Shown here in pieces: positions 34,353 to 42,953 of a DNA stretch of 64,000 bases; within the stretch, counting starts at the first letter, position 1; every line of letters begins with the position of its first letter. The notes below the pieces were generated by a model. It ran no database searches, was not told the DNA's origin, and worked only from the letters and a program-made list of their open reading frames with translations. The translations under genes were made by a program, and so were the position numbers. This DNA is from Streptomyces sp. V3I7 (GTDB lineage Bacteria; Actinomycetota; Actinomycetes; Streptomycetales; Streptomycetaceae): the NCBI RefSeq assembly GCF_030817495.1, contig NZ_JAUSZK010000001.1, forward strand, positions 992,001-1,056,000, written 5' to 3'.

Positions 34353-35683
34353 CGGACCGCCTCCACGACGGGGGCCACGGGGGCGGTACGGACGATGCGG
34401 ACGCGCTCGGCGCGGTAGTGCCCGACCTGGCGCACCAGGAGCCGCCAGCCGGGCAGTTCGGCCCGGTCGCCCGGGACGGGGATGCGGCCGAGCAGGTCGG
34501 CGACGAGTCCGGCGACGGTCTCGTAGGGCCCCTCGGGCACCTCCAGGCCTATGCGCTGGAGGGTGTCGACGCGCACGCTGCCGGCCACGTCCCAGGCGGG
34601 CCTGCCGTCCTCGGGGGGAGCGACGGCGAGTTCGGGGACGGCGTGGCCGTCGTGCTCGTCGCGGACCTCGCCGACGAGTTCCTCGACGATGTCCTCCAGC
34701 GTCACCACACCCGCGGTGCCGCCGTACTCGTCCACGACGACCGCGATGGGCTGCTCGCTGCGCAGCCGGGTGAGCAGCGGCTGCACCGGCAGGGTCTCGG
34801 GGACCAGCAGCGCCGGGCGGGCGATGCGGGTGACCGGGGTGCGCAGCCGGTCGCGGACCGGAACGGCGAGGGCGTCCTTGAGGTGCGCCATGCCGACGAC
34901 CTCGTCGATCTTCTCCCGGTAGACGGGGAAGCGGGACAGGCCGGTGGCCCGGGTGAGGTTGACGACGTCCTCGGCGGTGGCCGACGACTGCAGCGCGCTG
35001 ACCTTCACGCGCGGCGTCATCACGGCTTGCGCGGTCAGCTCGCCCAGCGACAGGGTCCGTACGAACAGATCGGCCGTGTCCTGCTCCAGGGCGCCCGCCT
35101 GGGCGGAGTGCCGGGCCAGGGAGACGAGCTCGCCGGGGGTGCGGGCGGAGGCCAGTTCCTCGGCGGGCTCGACGCCGAGCGCGCGCACGAGCCGGTTGGC
35201 GACCGTGTTCAGCGCGGCGATCACGGGCCGGAACAGGCGCGAGAAGCGGGCCTGCGGGGCCGCGACGAAGCGGGCCACCTGGAGCGGCTTGGAGACCGCC
35301 CAGTTCTTGGGGACCAGTTCCCCGATCACCATCTGCACCGCCGAGGCGAGCAGCATGCCGACGACCACGGCGACGCCGGAGACGGCCCCGTCAGGTATCC
35401 CGATCGCGGTGATCGGGGCGTGCAGCAGCTCCGCCAGGGCCGGTTCGGCGAGCATGCCGACGACCAGGGAGGTGATGGTGATGCCGAGCTGGGTGCCGGA
35501 GAGCTGGAAGGACAGCTCCTTCAGCGACTCCACGACCGTACGGGCGCGTCGGTCGCCGTCGGCCGCGGCGTTCTCGGCGTCGGCGCGCTCGACCGTGACG
35601 AGGCCGAACTCGGCCGCCACGAAGAAGCCGTTGGCGAGGATCAGCACGAACGCGGCTGCGAGGAGCAGCAGGGGGGTGGTCAT
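34349..35683 (-). CDS. CNNM/CorC-type membrane protein with CBS and CorC domains
   Basis: A 444-residue protein with N-terminal DUF21 (LLAAAFVLILANGFFVAAEF, GQLGITITSLVVGMLAEPAL, MVIGELVPKNWAVSKP), then a CBS pair (QAVMTPRVKVSALQSSATAE, GLSRFPVYREKIDEVVGMAH, VVDEYGGTAGVVTLEDIVEE) and a C-terminal CorC/HlyC domain (VAGSVRVDTLQRIGLEVPEG). Tandem DUF21 genes of this kind are common in actinobacteria, and the pair may form a heteromeric Mg2+ transporter. Gap 35684-35933 upstream holds no recognisable gene. Confidence 0.93.
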   Translation of the reverse strand: MTTPLLLLAAAFVLILANGFFVAAEFGLVTVERADAENAAADGDRRARTVVESLKELSFQLSGTQLGITITSLVVGMLAEPALAELLHAPITAIGIPDGAVSGVAVVVGMLLASAVQMVIGELVPKNWAVSKPLQVARFVAAPQARFSRLFRPVIAALNTVANRLVRALGVEPAEELASARTPGELVSLARHSAQAGALEQDTADLFVRTLSLGELTAQAVMTPRVKVSALQSSATAEDVVNLTRATGLSRFPVYREKIDEVVGMAHLKDALAVPVRDRLRTPVTRIARPALLVPETLPVQPLLTRLRSEQPIAVVVDEYGGTAGVVTLEDIVEELVGEVRDEHDGHAVPELAVAPPEDGRPAWDVAGSVRVDTLQRIGLEVPEGPYETVAGLVADLLGRIPVPGDRAELPGWRLLVRQVGHYRAERVRIVRTAPVAPVVEAVR

Positions 35684-35933
35684 GATGCCGCCGCCTCCGT
35701 GAGGACGCCGCGGACGGGGTCCGCGGTATGTCGGGAGGGGGCGGCGCAGGTACTACAGGACGATCCGTCCATCGCCGGAGAGGGTCACTCCTCGGTTAGC
35801 AGGAACCCCTGTGCACCGGGCGTGCCACAGGGGTGGAGGCGCATCCGTGCGCGCCTCCATCACCAGATTAATCAAGACAGGGCCGAGTGCGTCAGGGCGA
35901 GCGGCCCTGATTCGGCCCTGATCTTGCTCGGGG

Positions 35934-36398
35934 TCAGCCCTGGTGCGGCTCCGGACCGCCGAGGGCGCGGGCCTCGGTGAGGGCCCGCAGCGTGCGCGCG
36001 TCGGCGACGGCGCGCTGCCGGTCGATGCCCGGCTGGATGCCGAGCGCGGGCAGGCTGGTGCCGTCGCTGAGGTCGAGGAACACCCAGGGATCGCCCGGGC
36101 GGAGGTTCACCCGGAGGATCTCCGCCCAGTCCAGCCGGCGGCTGCGGGCGATGTTCACCACGGTCACGCCGGACTCGTCCGCGACGACCTTCACCCGGGC
36201 GAACCGGGCGAGCGCCCACAGGGCCAGGGCCCCGGCGACGATGAAGGTCACCCGGTCCCCCGGACCGAGCTGCTCCAGCAGCAGGGCCACCGCGGTGAGG
36301 ACCAGGAAGATCACGACTCCGGCGGTGAGCAGGACGGCGCGCGTGCGGCCCGGCCGCAGGGTGACGGGCAGCGCGGGAAGGGGTGTGGTCTGCGACAT
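35934..36398 (-). CDS. PH-domain membrane protein, last gene of the rib-his operon
   Basis: A 154-residue protein with two helices near the N-terminus (AVLLTAGVVIFLVLTAVALL, RVTFIVAGALALWALARF) and a PH-like (bPH6) beta domain: ADESGVTVVNIARSRRLDWA, VNLRPGDPWVFLDLSDG. It is 20 bp downstream of hisG. Function unknown; co-transcription with hisG is conserved in many Streptomyces, as I recall. Confidence 0.85.
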   Translation of the reverse strand: MSQTTPLPALPVTLRPGRTRAVLLTAGVVIFLVLTAVALLLEQLGPGDRVTFIVAGALALWALARFARVKVVADESGVTVVNIARSRRLDWAEILRVNLRPGDPWVFLDLSDGTSLPALGIQPGIDRQRAVADARTLRALTEARALGGPEPHQG

Positions 36399-36418
36399 CG
36401 GGGTGCGGCCTTGTCCGG

Positions 36419-37267
36419 TCAGAGGCGGCAGGCGTGGATGGCGGTGGTCAGGATGGCCCGCGCGCCGATGGCGTACAGGTCGTCCATGATCCGCTGGGCG
36501 TCCTTGGCGGGGACCATGGCGCGCACGGCGACCCAGCCCTCGTTGTGCAGCGGGGAGATGGTCGGGGACTCCAGACCGGGGGTGAGCGCGACGGCCTTCT
36601 CCAGCTGCTCGACGCGGCAGTCGTAGTCCATCATCACGTACGTCCGGGCCACCAGGACGCCCTGGAGGCGGCGCAGGAACTGCTGGACCTTGGGTTCGTC
36701 GGTGTCGGCGCCGGTGCGGCGGATGACGACCGCCTCGGAGGTCATGATCGGCTCGCCGAAGACCTCCAGGCCGGCGTTGCGCAGCGAGGTGCCGGTCTCG
36801 ACGACGTCGGCGATGACCTCGGCGACGCCCAGCTCGATGGCCGTCTCGACCGCGCCGTCGAGGTGGACGACGGAGGCGTCGATGCCGTTGTCGGCGAGGT
36901 GCTTGGCGACGATGCCCTCGTAGGAGGTGGCGACGGTCTTGCCGCCGAGGTCCGCCACGTCGGTGGCCGTGCCCGGCTTGGAGGCGTAGCGGAAGGTGGA
37001 GCGGGCGAAGCCGAGCGGGAGGATCTCCTCCACGCCCGCGCCCGAGTCGATCAGCAGGTCGCGGCCGGTGATGCCGATGTCGAGGCGGCCGGAGGCGACG
37101 TAGATCGCGATGTCGCGGGGGCGGAGGTAGAAGAACTCGACCTCGTTCACCGGGTCCACGACGCGCAGTTCCTTGGACTCCCGGCGCTGCCGGTAGCCGG
37201 CCTCATGCAGCATCTCCCCCGCAGGGCCGGACAGGGAACCCTTGTTGGGGATGGCGATGCGCAGCAT
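36419..37267 (-). CDS. hisG: ATP phosphoribosyltransferase
   Basis: A 282-residue long-form HisG. MLRIAIPNKGSLSGPAGEML, DIAIYVASGRLDIGITGRD, ADVVETGTSLRNAGLEVFGE (PRPP loop) and the C-terminal ACT-like regulatory domain (SPTISPLHNEGWVAVRAMVP) are present. It catalyses the first step of histidine synthesis and is inhibited by histidine. ATG 37267 has AAGGAAG upstream. It lies 54 bp after hisE. Confidence 0.97.
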   Translation of the reverse strand: MLRIAIPNKGSLSGPAGEMLHEAGYRQRRESKELRVVDPVNEVEFFYLRPRDIAIYVASGRLDIGITGRDLLIDSGAGVEEILPLGFARSTFRYASKPGTATDVADLGGKTVATSYEGIVAKHLADNGIDASVVHLDGAVETAIELGVAEVIADVVETGTSLRNAGLEVFGEPIMTSEAVVIRRTGADTDEPKVQQFLRRLQGVLVARTYVMMDYDCRVEQLEKAVALTPGLESPTISPLHNEGWVAVRAMVPAKDAQRIMDDLYAIGARAILTTAIHACRL

Positions 37268-37321
37268 GAGGTCGGCTTCCTTTGCGAGACGGGGGTGGTG
37301 CGGTGGGAACTGCGGGGGTGC

Positions 37322-37594
37322 TCAGAGGTGGGCGTAGACGTCGTCCAGGGAGATGCCGCGGGCGACCATCATCACCTGGACGTGGTACAGCAGCTGCGAG
37401 ATCTCCTCGGCGGCCGCGTCCTTGCCCTCGTACTCGGCGGCCATCCAGACCTCGGCGGCCTCTTCGACGACCTTCTTGCCGATGGCATGAACACCCTTGC
37501 CGACCAGTTCCGCGGTGCGGGAGGTGGCGGGATCGCCGGTGGCTGCCTTGTGCTGGAGCTCGGTGAAGAGCTCCTCGAACGTCTTCTTGGACAT
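37322..37594 (-). CDS. hisE: phosphoribosyl-ATP pyrophosphohydrolase
   Basis: A 90-residue His[21 protein letters not shown] and [20 protein letters not shown] carry the EExxE/ExxD residues that bind Mg2+ in this fold. It is monofunctional (no HisI fusion) and converts phosphoribosyl-ATP to phosphoribosyl-AMP. It lies 34 bp after ribH, on the same transcript. Confidence 0.96.
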   Translation of the reverse strand: MSKKTFEELFTELQHKAATGDPATSRTAELVGKGVHAIGKKVVEEAAEVWMAAEYEGKDAAAEEISQLLYHVQVMMVARGISLDDVYAHL

Positions 37595-37628
37595 GGTGGT
37601 CCTAACCCTACGCGGTCCGGGCGGTGTC

Positions 37629-38114
37629 TCAGTGCCAGGGTTCGGACACCGAGCGCAGCGTGACCGCGGTGGCGACCGCGGCGGTCACGGCCTCGTGGCC
37701 CTTGTCCTCGCTCGATCCCTCCAGGCCGGCCCGGTCCAGGGCCTGCTCCTCGGTGTCGCAGGTCAGCACGCCGAAGCCGACGGGGACGCCGGTCTCGATG
37801 GAGACCTGGGTGAGGCCCTGGGTGACGCCCTGGCAGACGTAGTCGAAGTGGGGGGTGCCGCCGCGGATGACGACACCGAGGGCGACGACCGCGTCGTAGC
37901 CGCGGCCAGCGAGGACCTTGGCGGCGACCGGGAGCTCGAAGCTGCCGGGGACCCTGAGCAGGGTCGGCTCGTCGATACCGAGGTCGTGCAGGGCGCGCAG
38001 GGCGCCGTCCACCAGACCGTCCATCACCTTCTCGTGCCACTGGGCCGCGATGACGGCGACCCGCAGGTCGCTCGCGCCTCGTACGGACACTTCCGGTGCA
38101 CCCTTGCCGCTCAC
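37629..38114 (-). CDS. ribH: 6,7-dimethyl-8-ribityllumazine synthase
   Basis: A 161-residue lumazine synthase. [20 protein letters not shown] (substrate loop with aromatic Trp), [37 protein letters not shown] (phosphate-binding and catalytic His) and [20 protein letters not shown] are diagnostic. GTG 38114 has AGGAGA in front. It condenses the ribBA products into lumazine. Upstream ribBA ends 50 bp away. Confidence 0.97.
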   Translation of the reverse strand: MSGKGAPEVSVRGASDLRVAVIAAQWHEKVMDGLVDGALRALHDLGIDEPTLLRVPGSFELPVAAKVLAGRGYDAVVALGVVIRGGTPHFDYVCQGVTQGLTQVSIETGVPVGFGVLTCDTEEQALDRAGLEGSSEDKGHEAVTAAVATAVTLRSVSEPWH

Positions 38115-38164
38115 GTCTCTCCTCGTGCTGTTCGTAACTGTCTTGCCGGCTGATCCGGTCTTGC

Positions 38165-39493
38165 CTACTGGCCCGCGCACGCGGACACGGCGGGCGTCTC
38201 CAGCCAGGGCAGGTCGTGGCCCATCCGGTCCCGCTTGGTGCGCAGGTAGCGCAGATTGTGCTCGCCCGCCTGTACGGGCATCGGCTCGCGGTCGGTGACC
38301 TTGAGGCCGTGGCGCCGCAGTGCGTCGGTCTTGTCGGGGTTGTTGGTCATCAGGCGCAGGCTGCGCACGCCCAGGTCCGCGAGGATCCGCGCGCCGGCGC
38401 CGTAGTCGCGGGCGTCGGCGGGCAGTCCGAGTTCGAGGTTGGCGTCGAGGGTGTCGTGGCCGCGTTCCTGGAGTTCGTACGCGCGCAACTTGGACATCAG
38501 GCCGATGCCGCGCCCCTCGTGTCCGCGCAGGTAGACGACGACGCCCCGGCCCTCGGCCTGGATGCGCCGCATCGAGGCCTGGAGCTGGGGGCCGCAGTCG
38601 CAGCGCTCGGAGGCGAAGACGTCGCCGGTGAGGCATTCGGAGTGGACGCGCACCAGGACCTCCTCGCCGTCGCCGATGTCGCCGTGGACGAGCGCGACGT
38701 GCTCGACGCCGTCGGCGGTGGAGCGGTAGCCGTACGCGGTGAACGCGCCGTGCGCAGTGGGCAGATGGACCTCGGCCTCGCGGCGTACGAGGGGCTCGGC
38801 GGCGCCCGTCTGCTGCTCGGGCACCGACGGGCGCTCGGCCGCGCGGAGGTGGGTGACGAGGTCGGCGATGGAGATGATCGTCAGGCCGTGCTTGCGGGCG
38901 AACGGGATCAGCTCGGGCAGGCGCAGCATGCGGCCGTCCTCGCCGGCGATCTCGACGATCGCGCCGGCCGGGCGCAGGCCCGCGAGCCGGGCGAGGTCGA
39001 CGGCGGCCTCGGTGTGGCCGCCTCGGACCAGCACACCGCCGGGCCGGGCGCGCAGCGGGAAGACATGGCCGGGCCGGTCGAACTCGGTGGGCTCGGCGGT
39101 GCCGCTCGCGAGCAGCTGGAGGGTGGTGGAGCGGTCGGCGGCGGAGATGCCGGTGGTCACGCCGTGCGCGGCGGAGGCGTCCACGGAGACGGTGAACGCG
39201 GTCTTCATCGACTCGGTGTTGTCCTCGACCATCTGCGGCAGCCGCAGCCGGTCCAGTTCGTCGCCCTCCATGGGCGCGCAGATCAGCCCGCGGCACTCGC
39301 TCATCATGAAGGCGACGATCTCCGGGGTGGCCATCTCGGCGGCGATGACGAGGTCGCCCTCGTTCTCCCGGTCCTCGTCGTCGACGACCACGACGGGGCG
39401 GCCGGCCGCGATGTCGGCGACGGCCTGCTCGACGGGGTCGAGCGTGAACTCCTCGACGTCGTCGGTGCGGTGCAGGGTGGGTGCCGTGGTCAT
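38165..39493 (-). CDS. ribBA: bifunctional DHBP synthase / GTP cyclohydrolase II
   Basis: A 442-residue fusion. N-terminal Rib[21 protein letters not shown] and [18 protein letters not shown]-terminal Rib[21 protein letters not shown] (zinc cysteines), [20 protein letters not shown] and LTNNPDK-like [16 protein letters not shown]. It produces 3,4-dihydroxybutanone phosphate and the pyrimidine from GTP. ATG 39493 overlaps the ribM stop by 4 bp. Confidence 0.97.
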   Translation of the reverse strand: MTTAPTLHRTDDVEEFTLDPVEQAVADIAAGRPVVVVDDEDRENEGDLVIAAEMATPEIVAFMMSECRGLICAPMEGDELDRLRLPQMVEDNTESMKTAFTVSVDASAAHGVTTGISAADRSTTLQLLASGTAEPTEFDRPGHVFPLRARPGGVLVRGGHTEAAVDLARLAGLRPAGAIVEIAGEDGRMLRLPELIPFARKHGLTIISIADLVTHLRAAERPSVPEQQTGAAEPLVRREAEVHLPTAHGAFTAYGYRSTADGVEHVALVHGDIGDGEEVLVRVHSECLTGDVFASERCDCGPQLQASMRRIQAEGRGVVVYLRGHEGRGIGLMSKLRAYELQERGHDTLDANLELGLPADARDYGAGARILADLGVRSLRLMTNNPDKTDALRRHGLKVTDREPMPVQAGEHNLRYLRTKRDRMGHDLPWLETPAVSACAGQ

Positions 39494-40134
39494 GCCGGCG
39501 CTCCTTCCAGGACGGGCCGCGCCGCGTTGCGGGAGCGCAGCCACCAGTCGCGCATGCCCCACAGGACGAGTGCGCCGTAGATGACGTAGACGAAGCCGGA
39601 GAAGGCGAAGCCGTTGTGGAACGCGTAGGGCACGCCCACCGCGTCCACCAGCAGCCAGGCGAACCAGAACTCGACCATGCCGCGCGCCTGGGCGTACATG
39701 GCGACGATCGTGCCGACGAAGATGTAGGCGTCCGGCCAGGGGTCCCAGGACAGGGACGGGACGGCCTGGAACAGTTCGGCCACCGCGACGGTGCCGAGGA
39801 CGGCGGCCCCGGCCAGCAGGGCGCGCTCGGGCCAACGGGCGAACCGCACGGCGATGTGACCGTCGTCGGCCTGTCCCTTGCCGCGGTTCCACTGCCACCA
39901 GCCGTACCCGGCGACGAGCATGACGACGATCTGCTTGCCCGCGCTGCCGGAGAGGTGGGCGGTGGCGAAGGCCGCGAAGAGGATCAGGCCGGAGAGGAAC
40001 TGGGTGGGCCAGCTCCAGATGGAGCGCCGCCAGCCGAAGGCCAGGGCGATCAGGCCGACGACGTTGCCGATCATGTCCGACCACTTGATGTGCTGGCCGA
40101 ACAGGACGAACGCCTCGGAGTTGAGCCAGTTCAC
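39490..40134 (-). CDS. ribM: PnuC-family riboflavin transporter
   Basis: A 214-residue PnuC-type carrier with about seven helices ([79 protein letters not shown]). In Streptomyces the PnuC homologue placed inside the rib operon, RibM, is an established riboflavin/roseoflavin facilitator. The position between ribE and ribBA and 4-bp overlaps on both sides support this over nicotinamide riboside uptake. Confidence 0.92.
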   Translation of the reverse strand: MNWLNSEAFVLFGQHIKWSDMIGNVVGLIALAFGWRRSIWSWPTQFLSGLILFAAFATAHLSGSAGKQIVVMLVAGYGWWQWNRGKGQADDGHIAVRFARWPERALLAGAAVLGTVAVAELFQAVPSLSWDPWPDAYIFVGTIVAMYAQARGMVEFWFAWLLVDAVGVPYAFHNGFAFSGFVYVIYGALVLWGMRDWWLRSRNAARPVLEGAPA

Positions 40135-40733
40135 CGGCCGGTCTCCTTCGCCGCGAGGAGCCGCTCGACGTACTTGGCGATGACGTCGACCTCGAGGTTG
40201 ACCGGGGCGCCGGGCTGCTTGTGGCCGAGCGTGGTCAGGGCGAGCGTGGTGGGGATGAGGCTCACGGAGAAGAAGTCCGGGCCCGCCTCGACGACCGTGA
40301 GGCTGATGCCGTCGACGGTGATGGAGCCCTTCTCGACGACGTAGCGGGCGAGGTCCACCGGGAGCGAGATCCTCACGATCTCCCAGTGCTCGGACGGCTT
40401 GCGCTCCAGCACCTCGCCGGTGCCGTCCACGTGACCCTGCACGATGTGCCCGCCGAGGCGCGCGCCGACGGCGGTGGGGCGTTCGAGGTTGACGCGCGAG
40501 CCGACGGTGAGCGCGCCGAGGCTGGAGCGGTCGAGCGTCTCGGCCATGACGTCGGCGGTGAACTCGTCGCCCTCGTGCTCGACGACGGTGAGGCAGACGC
40601 CGTTCACGGCGATGGAGTCCCCGTGGCGGGCGCCCTCGGTGACGACGGGGCCGCGCAGTCGGAAGCGGGAGGCGTCGCCGAGGTTCTCGACGGCGGTGAC
40701 CTCACCCAGTTCTTCGACGATTCCGGTGAACAC
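40131..40733 (-). CDS. ribE: riboflavin synthase, alpha subunit
   Basis: A 200-residue riboflavin synthase with the two internal homologous lumazine-binding repeats: [12 protein letters not shown] with [12 protein letters not shown], and [12 protein letters not shown] with [15 protein letters not shown]. It dismutates two lumazines to riboflavin. The GTG 40733 start has AGGAGG 9 nt upstream. It is the first gene after the FMN riboswitch. In some naming schemes it is ribC. Confidence 0.97.
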   Translation of the reverse strand: MFTGIVEELGEVTAVENLGDASRFRLRGPVVTEGARHGDSIAVNGVCLTVVEHEGDEFTADVMAETLDRSSLGALTVGSRVNLERPTAVGARLGGHIVQGHVDGTGEVLERKPSEHWEIVRISLPVDLARYVVEKGSITVDGISLTVVEAGPDFFSVSLIPTTLALTTLGHKQPGAPVNLEVDVIAKYVERLLAAKETGR

Positions 40734-40889
40734 TTCCCGGGTCCTCCTGCCTCATTCGGGCACGGACTCCGGGGCCTGTCGATGACGACAGATCGAACAG
40801 GTGGGCCTCACCGGATACGACGCCGAGGGCCCGTCCGCGTACGGACGAGACCGGAATCGGCGGCGCGCACACAGGCAGGCCCGCCCGCC

Positions 40890-41016
40890 GCGCACTGCCT
40901 CCCATCCGGACTTTAACCGTCGGTCCAGGAATTTCACCTGGTCAACCGGCCGCTGGAGGCGACCGGGTCGCGGACTGTAACCGCCGGTTCGGACTTTCAC
41001 CGACCCCGGAGTGCGC
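40890..41016 (-). ncRNA. FMN riboswitch (RFN element)
   Basis: Read on the minus strand the RFN landmarks appear in order: closing stem GCGCAC (41016-41011) with GTGCGC (40895-40890), then GGGGTCGGTGAAAGTCCG, CCGGCGGTTACAGTCCGCGA, CCAGGTGAAATTCCTGGACC, and CGACGGTTAAAGTCCGGATG with GGGAGG. It precedes ribE by 156 nt. Downstream small hairpins (for example CGTCCG-TACG-CGGACG near 40836-40851) may form the expression platform. It should switch off rib genes, and probably the co-transcribed his genes, when FMN is high. Confidence 0.95.
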
Positions 41017-41173
41017 TGCTTCTGGTACGTAGCCAGTTTGCCACGCCCGCGCGCCGGCCAGACAGGGGGCCGGTGTGGGCTGACTCACAGCTCGGCCGGC
41101 GCGGACCGGCCGGTTCGCGCGGTTGACGCCAACTCCCCAACGACCGTTCGGTATTGACTCCGCGTCAAAACCG

Positions 41174-41202
41174 TTGACGAGCTGGTCTAGTCCTCTTAGG
41201 GT
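41174..41202 (+). promoter_or_regulatory. promoter with a DasR/chitinase-type operator in its spacer
   Basis: TTGACG (41174-41179) and TAGGGT (41197-41202) are separated by exactly 17 bp. The spacer contains GCTGGTCTAGTCCTCT (41181-41196), close to the DasR responsive element ACTGGTCTAGACCACT and to repeats I remember from Streptomyces chitinase promoters. The next gene downstream is an MFS transporter, not a chitinase. Confidence 0.65.
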
Positions 41203-41204
41203 GC

Positions 41205-41256
41205 GGGCGGGCCCGGTGGCGGTGACGACGGCCCTTGCCCGCCGCCGGGCCCGCCC
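41205..41256 (+). terminator. strong GC hairpin directly after the chitinase-type promoter
   Basis: GGGCGGGCCCGG at 41205-41216 pairs perfectly with CCGGGCCCGCCC at 41245-41256, with a partly paired inner stem. It begins only a few bases after the -10 element, so nascent RNA would fold at once. No T run follows. It may be a terminator left next to a promoter by deletion, or an mRNA leader hairpin. Confidence 0.5.
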
Positions 41257-41332
41257 ACGTCTCCCCCGACGCCCCGGCCCCTGAAAAGGTGGGAGGAGGG
41301 GACGGACCACACCAGGGGAGGGCCGCCGGGAG

Positions 41333-42562
41333 ATGAGCGATGTGGGCCACGCGCAGGATCGGGTGAGGCGGGCGCGGTACGCCGTCGCGGCGGTGTTCGC
41401 GGTGCACGGCGCCGTCACCGGCTCGTTCGCGACGCGCGTGCCCTGGATCCAGGACCATGCCTCGCTCGGTGCGGGGCAGCTAGGTTTCGCGCTGGCCTTC
41501 ACCGCGTTCGGCGCCGCGTGCTCGATGCCGCTGGCGGGCCGGATCAGCCACCGCTTCGGCAGCCGTACGGCGCTGCGCGGTCTGATCGCGCTGTGGACGC
41601 TGTGCCTGGTTCCGCCGTCGCTCGCGCCGAACCTCTGGACGCTGTGCCTGGCGATGTTCGCCTGCGGCGCGAGTGCGGGGATGGCCGACGTCGCCATGAA
41701 CGCGCTCGGCGTCGAGGTCGAGCGGCTGCTCGGGCGGTCGGTGATGTCGGGGCTGCACGGCATGTGGAGCGCGGGCGCCCTGATCGGCTCGGCGGCCGGC
41801 ACCCTCGCCGCGCACCTCGGCTCGGACGCGCGTCTGCACTTCGCGCTGGCCGCCGCCGTGCTCACCCTGCTGGGCGTACTGGCCTGCACCTGGGTGCTCG
41901 ACACCCCGCCCGGCGAGGACGAGGAGCCCCCGCCGCACTTCGCGCTGCCGCCCCGGTCGGCGCTGCTGATCGGCGCGGTCGGCTTCTGCGCGGTGTTCGC
42001 GGAGGGGGCGAGTCTGGACTGGTCGGCGGTGTTCCTGCGCGACCGGCTGAACAGCTCCGCCGGTCTTGCGGCGGCCTCGACGACCGGGTTCGTGCTGACG
42101 ATGGCGGTGGCCCGGATCGCCGGGGACGCGGTGGTGGACCGCTTCGGTGCCGTCCGCACCGTGCGGGCGGGGGGCGTGTGCGCGGTGCTCGGCGGACTGC
42201 TGGTCGCCGCCTCCGCGCAGTTCGCCACCTGGGGCGAGGCGGTGGCCATGGGCGGGTTCGCGCTGATGGGCCTCGGTATCGCGGTCGTCGTCCCGCTGTG
42301 CTTCGCCGCCGCCGGCCACAGCGGCCCGAACCCCAGCCAGGCCATCGCGGGCGTGGCGACGATCACCTACACCTCGGGCCTGATCGCCCCGAGCCTCATC
42401 GGAGGCGTGGCCCAGGCCACCAGCCTGGTGGTGTCCTTCTGCCTGGTCACAGCCCTGTCCACCGGCCTCATCCTCTTCGCGAACGTCCTACGCCCCACCC
42501 CGCGCCCCACCCACACCGAAGTGGGCCCGCGCGCGGGGGCGGTGCGCGGCCCGCGGGGCTGA
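41333..42562 (+). CDS. MFS transporter
   Basis: A 409-residue MFS protein of 12 helices. GSFATRVPWIQDHASLGAG, GRISHRFGSRTALRGL and GMADVAMNALGVEVERLLGR resemble the YbjJ/FucP-like MFS clade. The SD is ambiguous (GGGAG abuts ATG 41333). C-terminal residues after FANVLRPTPRPTHTE read a low-complexity GC-rich tail whose DNA is partly repeated downstream. Substrate unknown. Confidence 0.85.
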   Translation: MSDVGHAQDRVRRARYAVAAVFAVHGAVTGSFATRVPWIQDHASLGAGQLGFALAFTAFGAACSMPLAGRISHRFGSRTALRGLIALWTLCLVPPSLAPNLWTLCLAMFACGASAGMADVAMNALGVEVERLLGRSVMSGLHGMWSAGALIGSAAGTLAAHLGSDARLHFALAAAVLTLLGVLACTWVLDTPPGEDEEPPPHFALPPRSALLIGAVGFCAVFAEGASLDWSAVFLRDRLNSSAGLAAASTTGFVLTMAVARIAGDAVVDRFGAVRTVRAGGVCAVLGGLLVAASAQFATWGEAVAMGGFALMGLGIAVVVPLCFAAAGHSGPNPSQAIAGVATITYTSGLIAPSLIGGVAQATSLVVSFCLVTALSTGLILFANVLRPTPRPTHTEVGPRAGAVRGPRG

Positions 42563-42812
42563 GCGTGGGGGGGGACGGGTGCCCGCCGAGGCGCCGCCGA
42601 CGGCGTCCGGCCAGGCCCGGCTCGGCGGCGGCCGCCGCCCAACCACCACGCCCCTACCGGCAGCACCCACGCGCGGGCCGCGCCCGGCCCCCGGCCTGAC
42701 CCGCAGGAATGCCAGGCCTGGAACCTTGGGGCGGCCTGCGGCCCGACGCCCGCGCCACCCGCACCGAAACGAGCCCGCACGCGGAGGCGGTGCGCGGCCC
42801 GCGGGGCTGAGC
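42500..42812. repeat. near-duplicate of the MFS 3' end in the downstream gap
   Basis: A 27-bp sequence, GGCGGTGCGCGGCCCGCGGG plus GCTGAGC, occurs at 42538-42564 (containing the MFS stop) and at 42786-42812, 248 bp apart. About 35 bp before each copy is also similar (ACCCACACCGAA versus ACCCGCACCGAA). Nothing else is recognised in the 391-bp gap 42563-42953. Confidence 0.75.
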
Positions 42813-42953
42813 CGGGGGCGCGCGCGACCGGTCCGCTCAACGCCCCGCGCAGGGCCCCCGCAGGTCATCGGCATGATCCCGGGAGCGAAGGGGGCGAGGC
42901 AGCCGCGACAATGGTGCGGACCGACTGCTCGACAACGAAAGCGAAACCTCACC

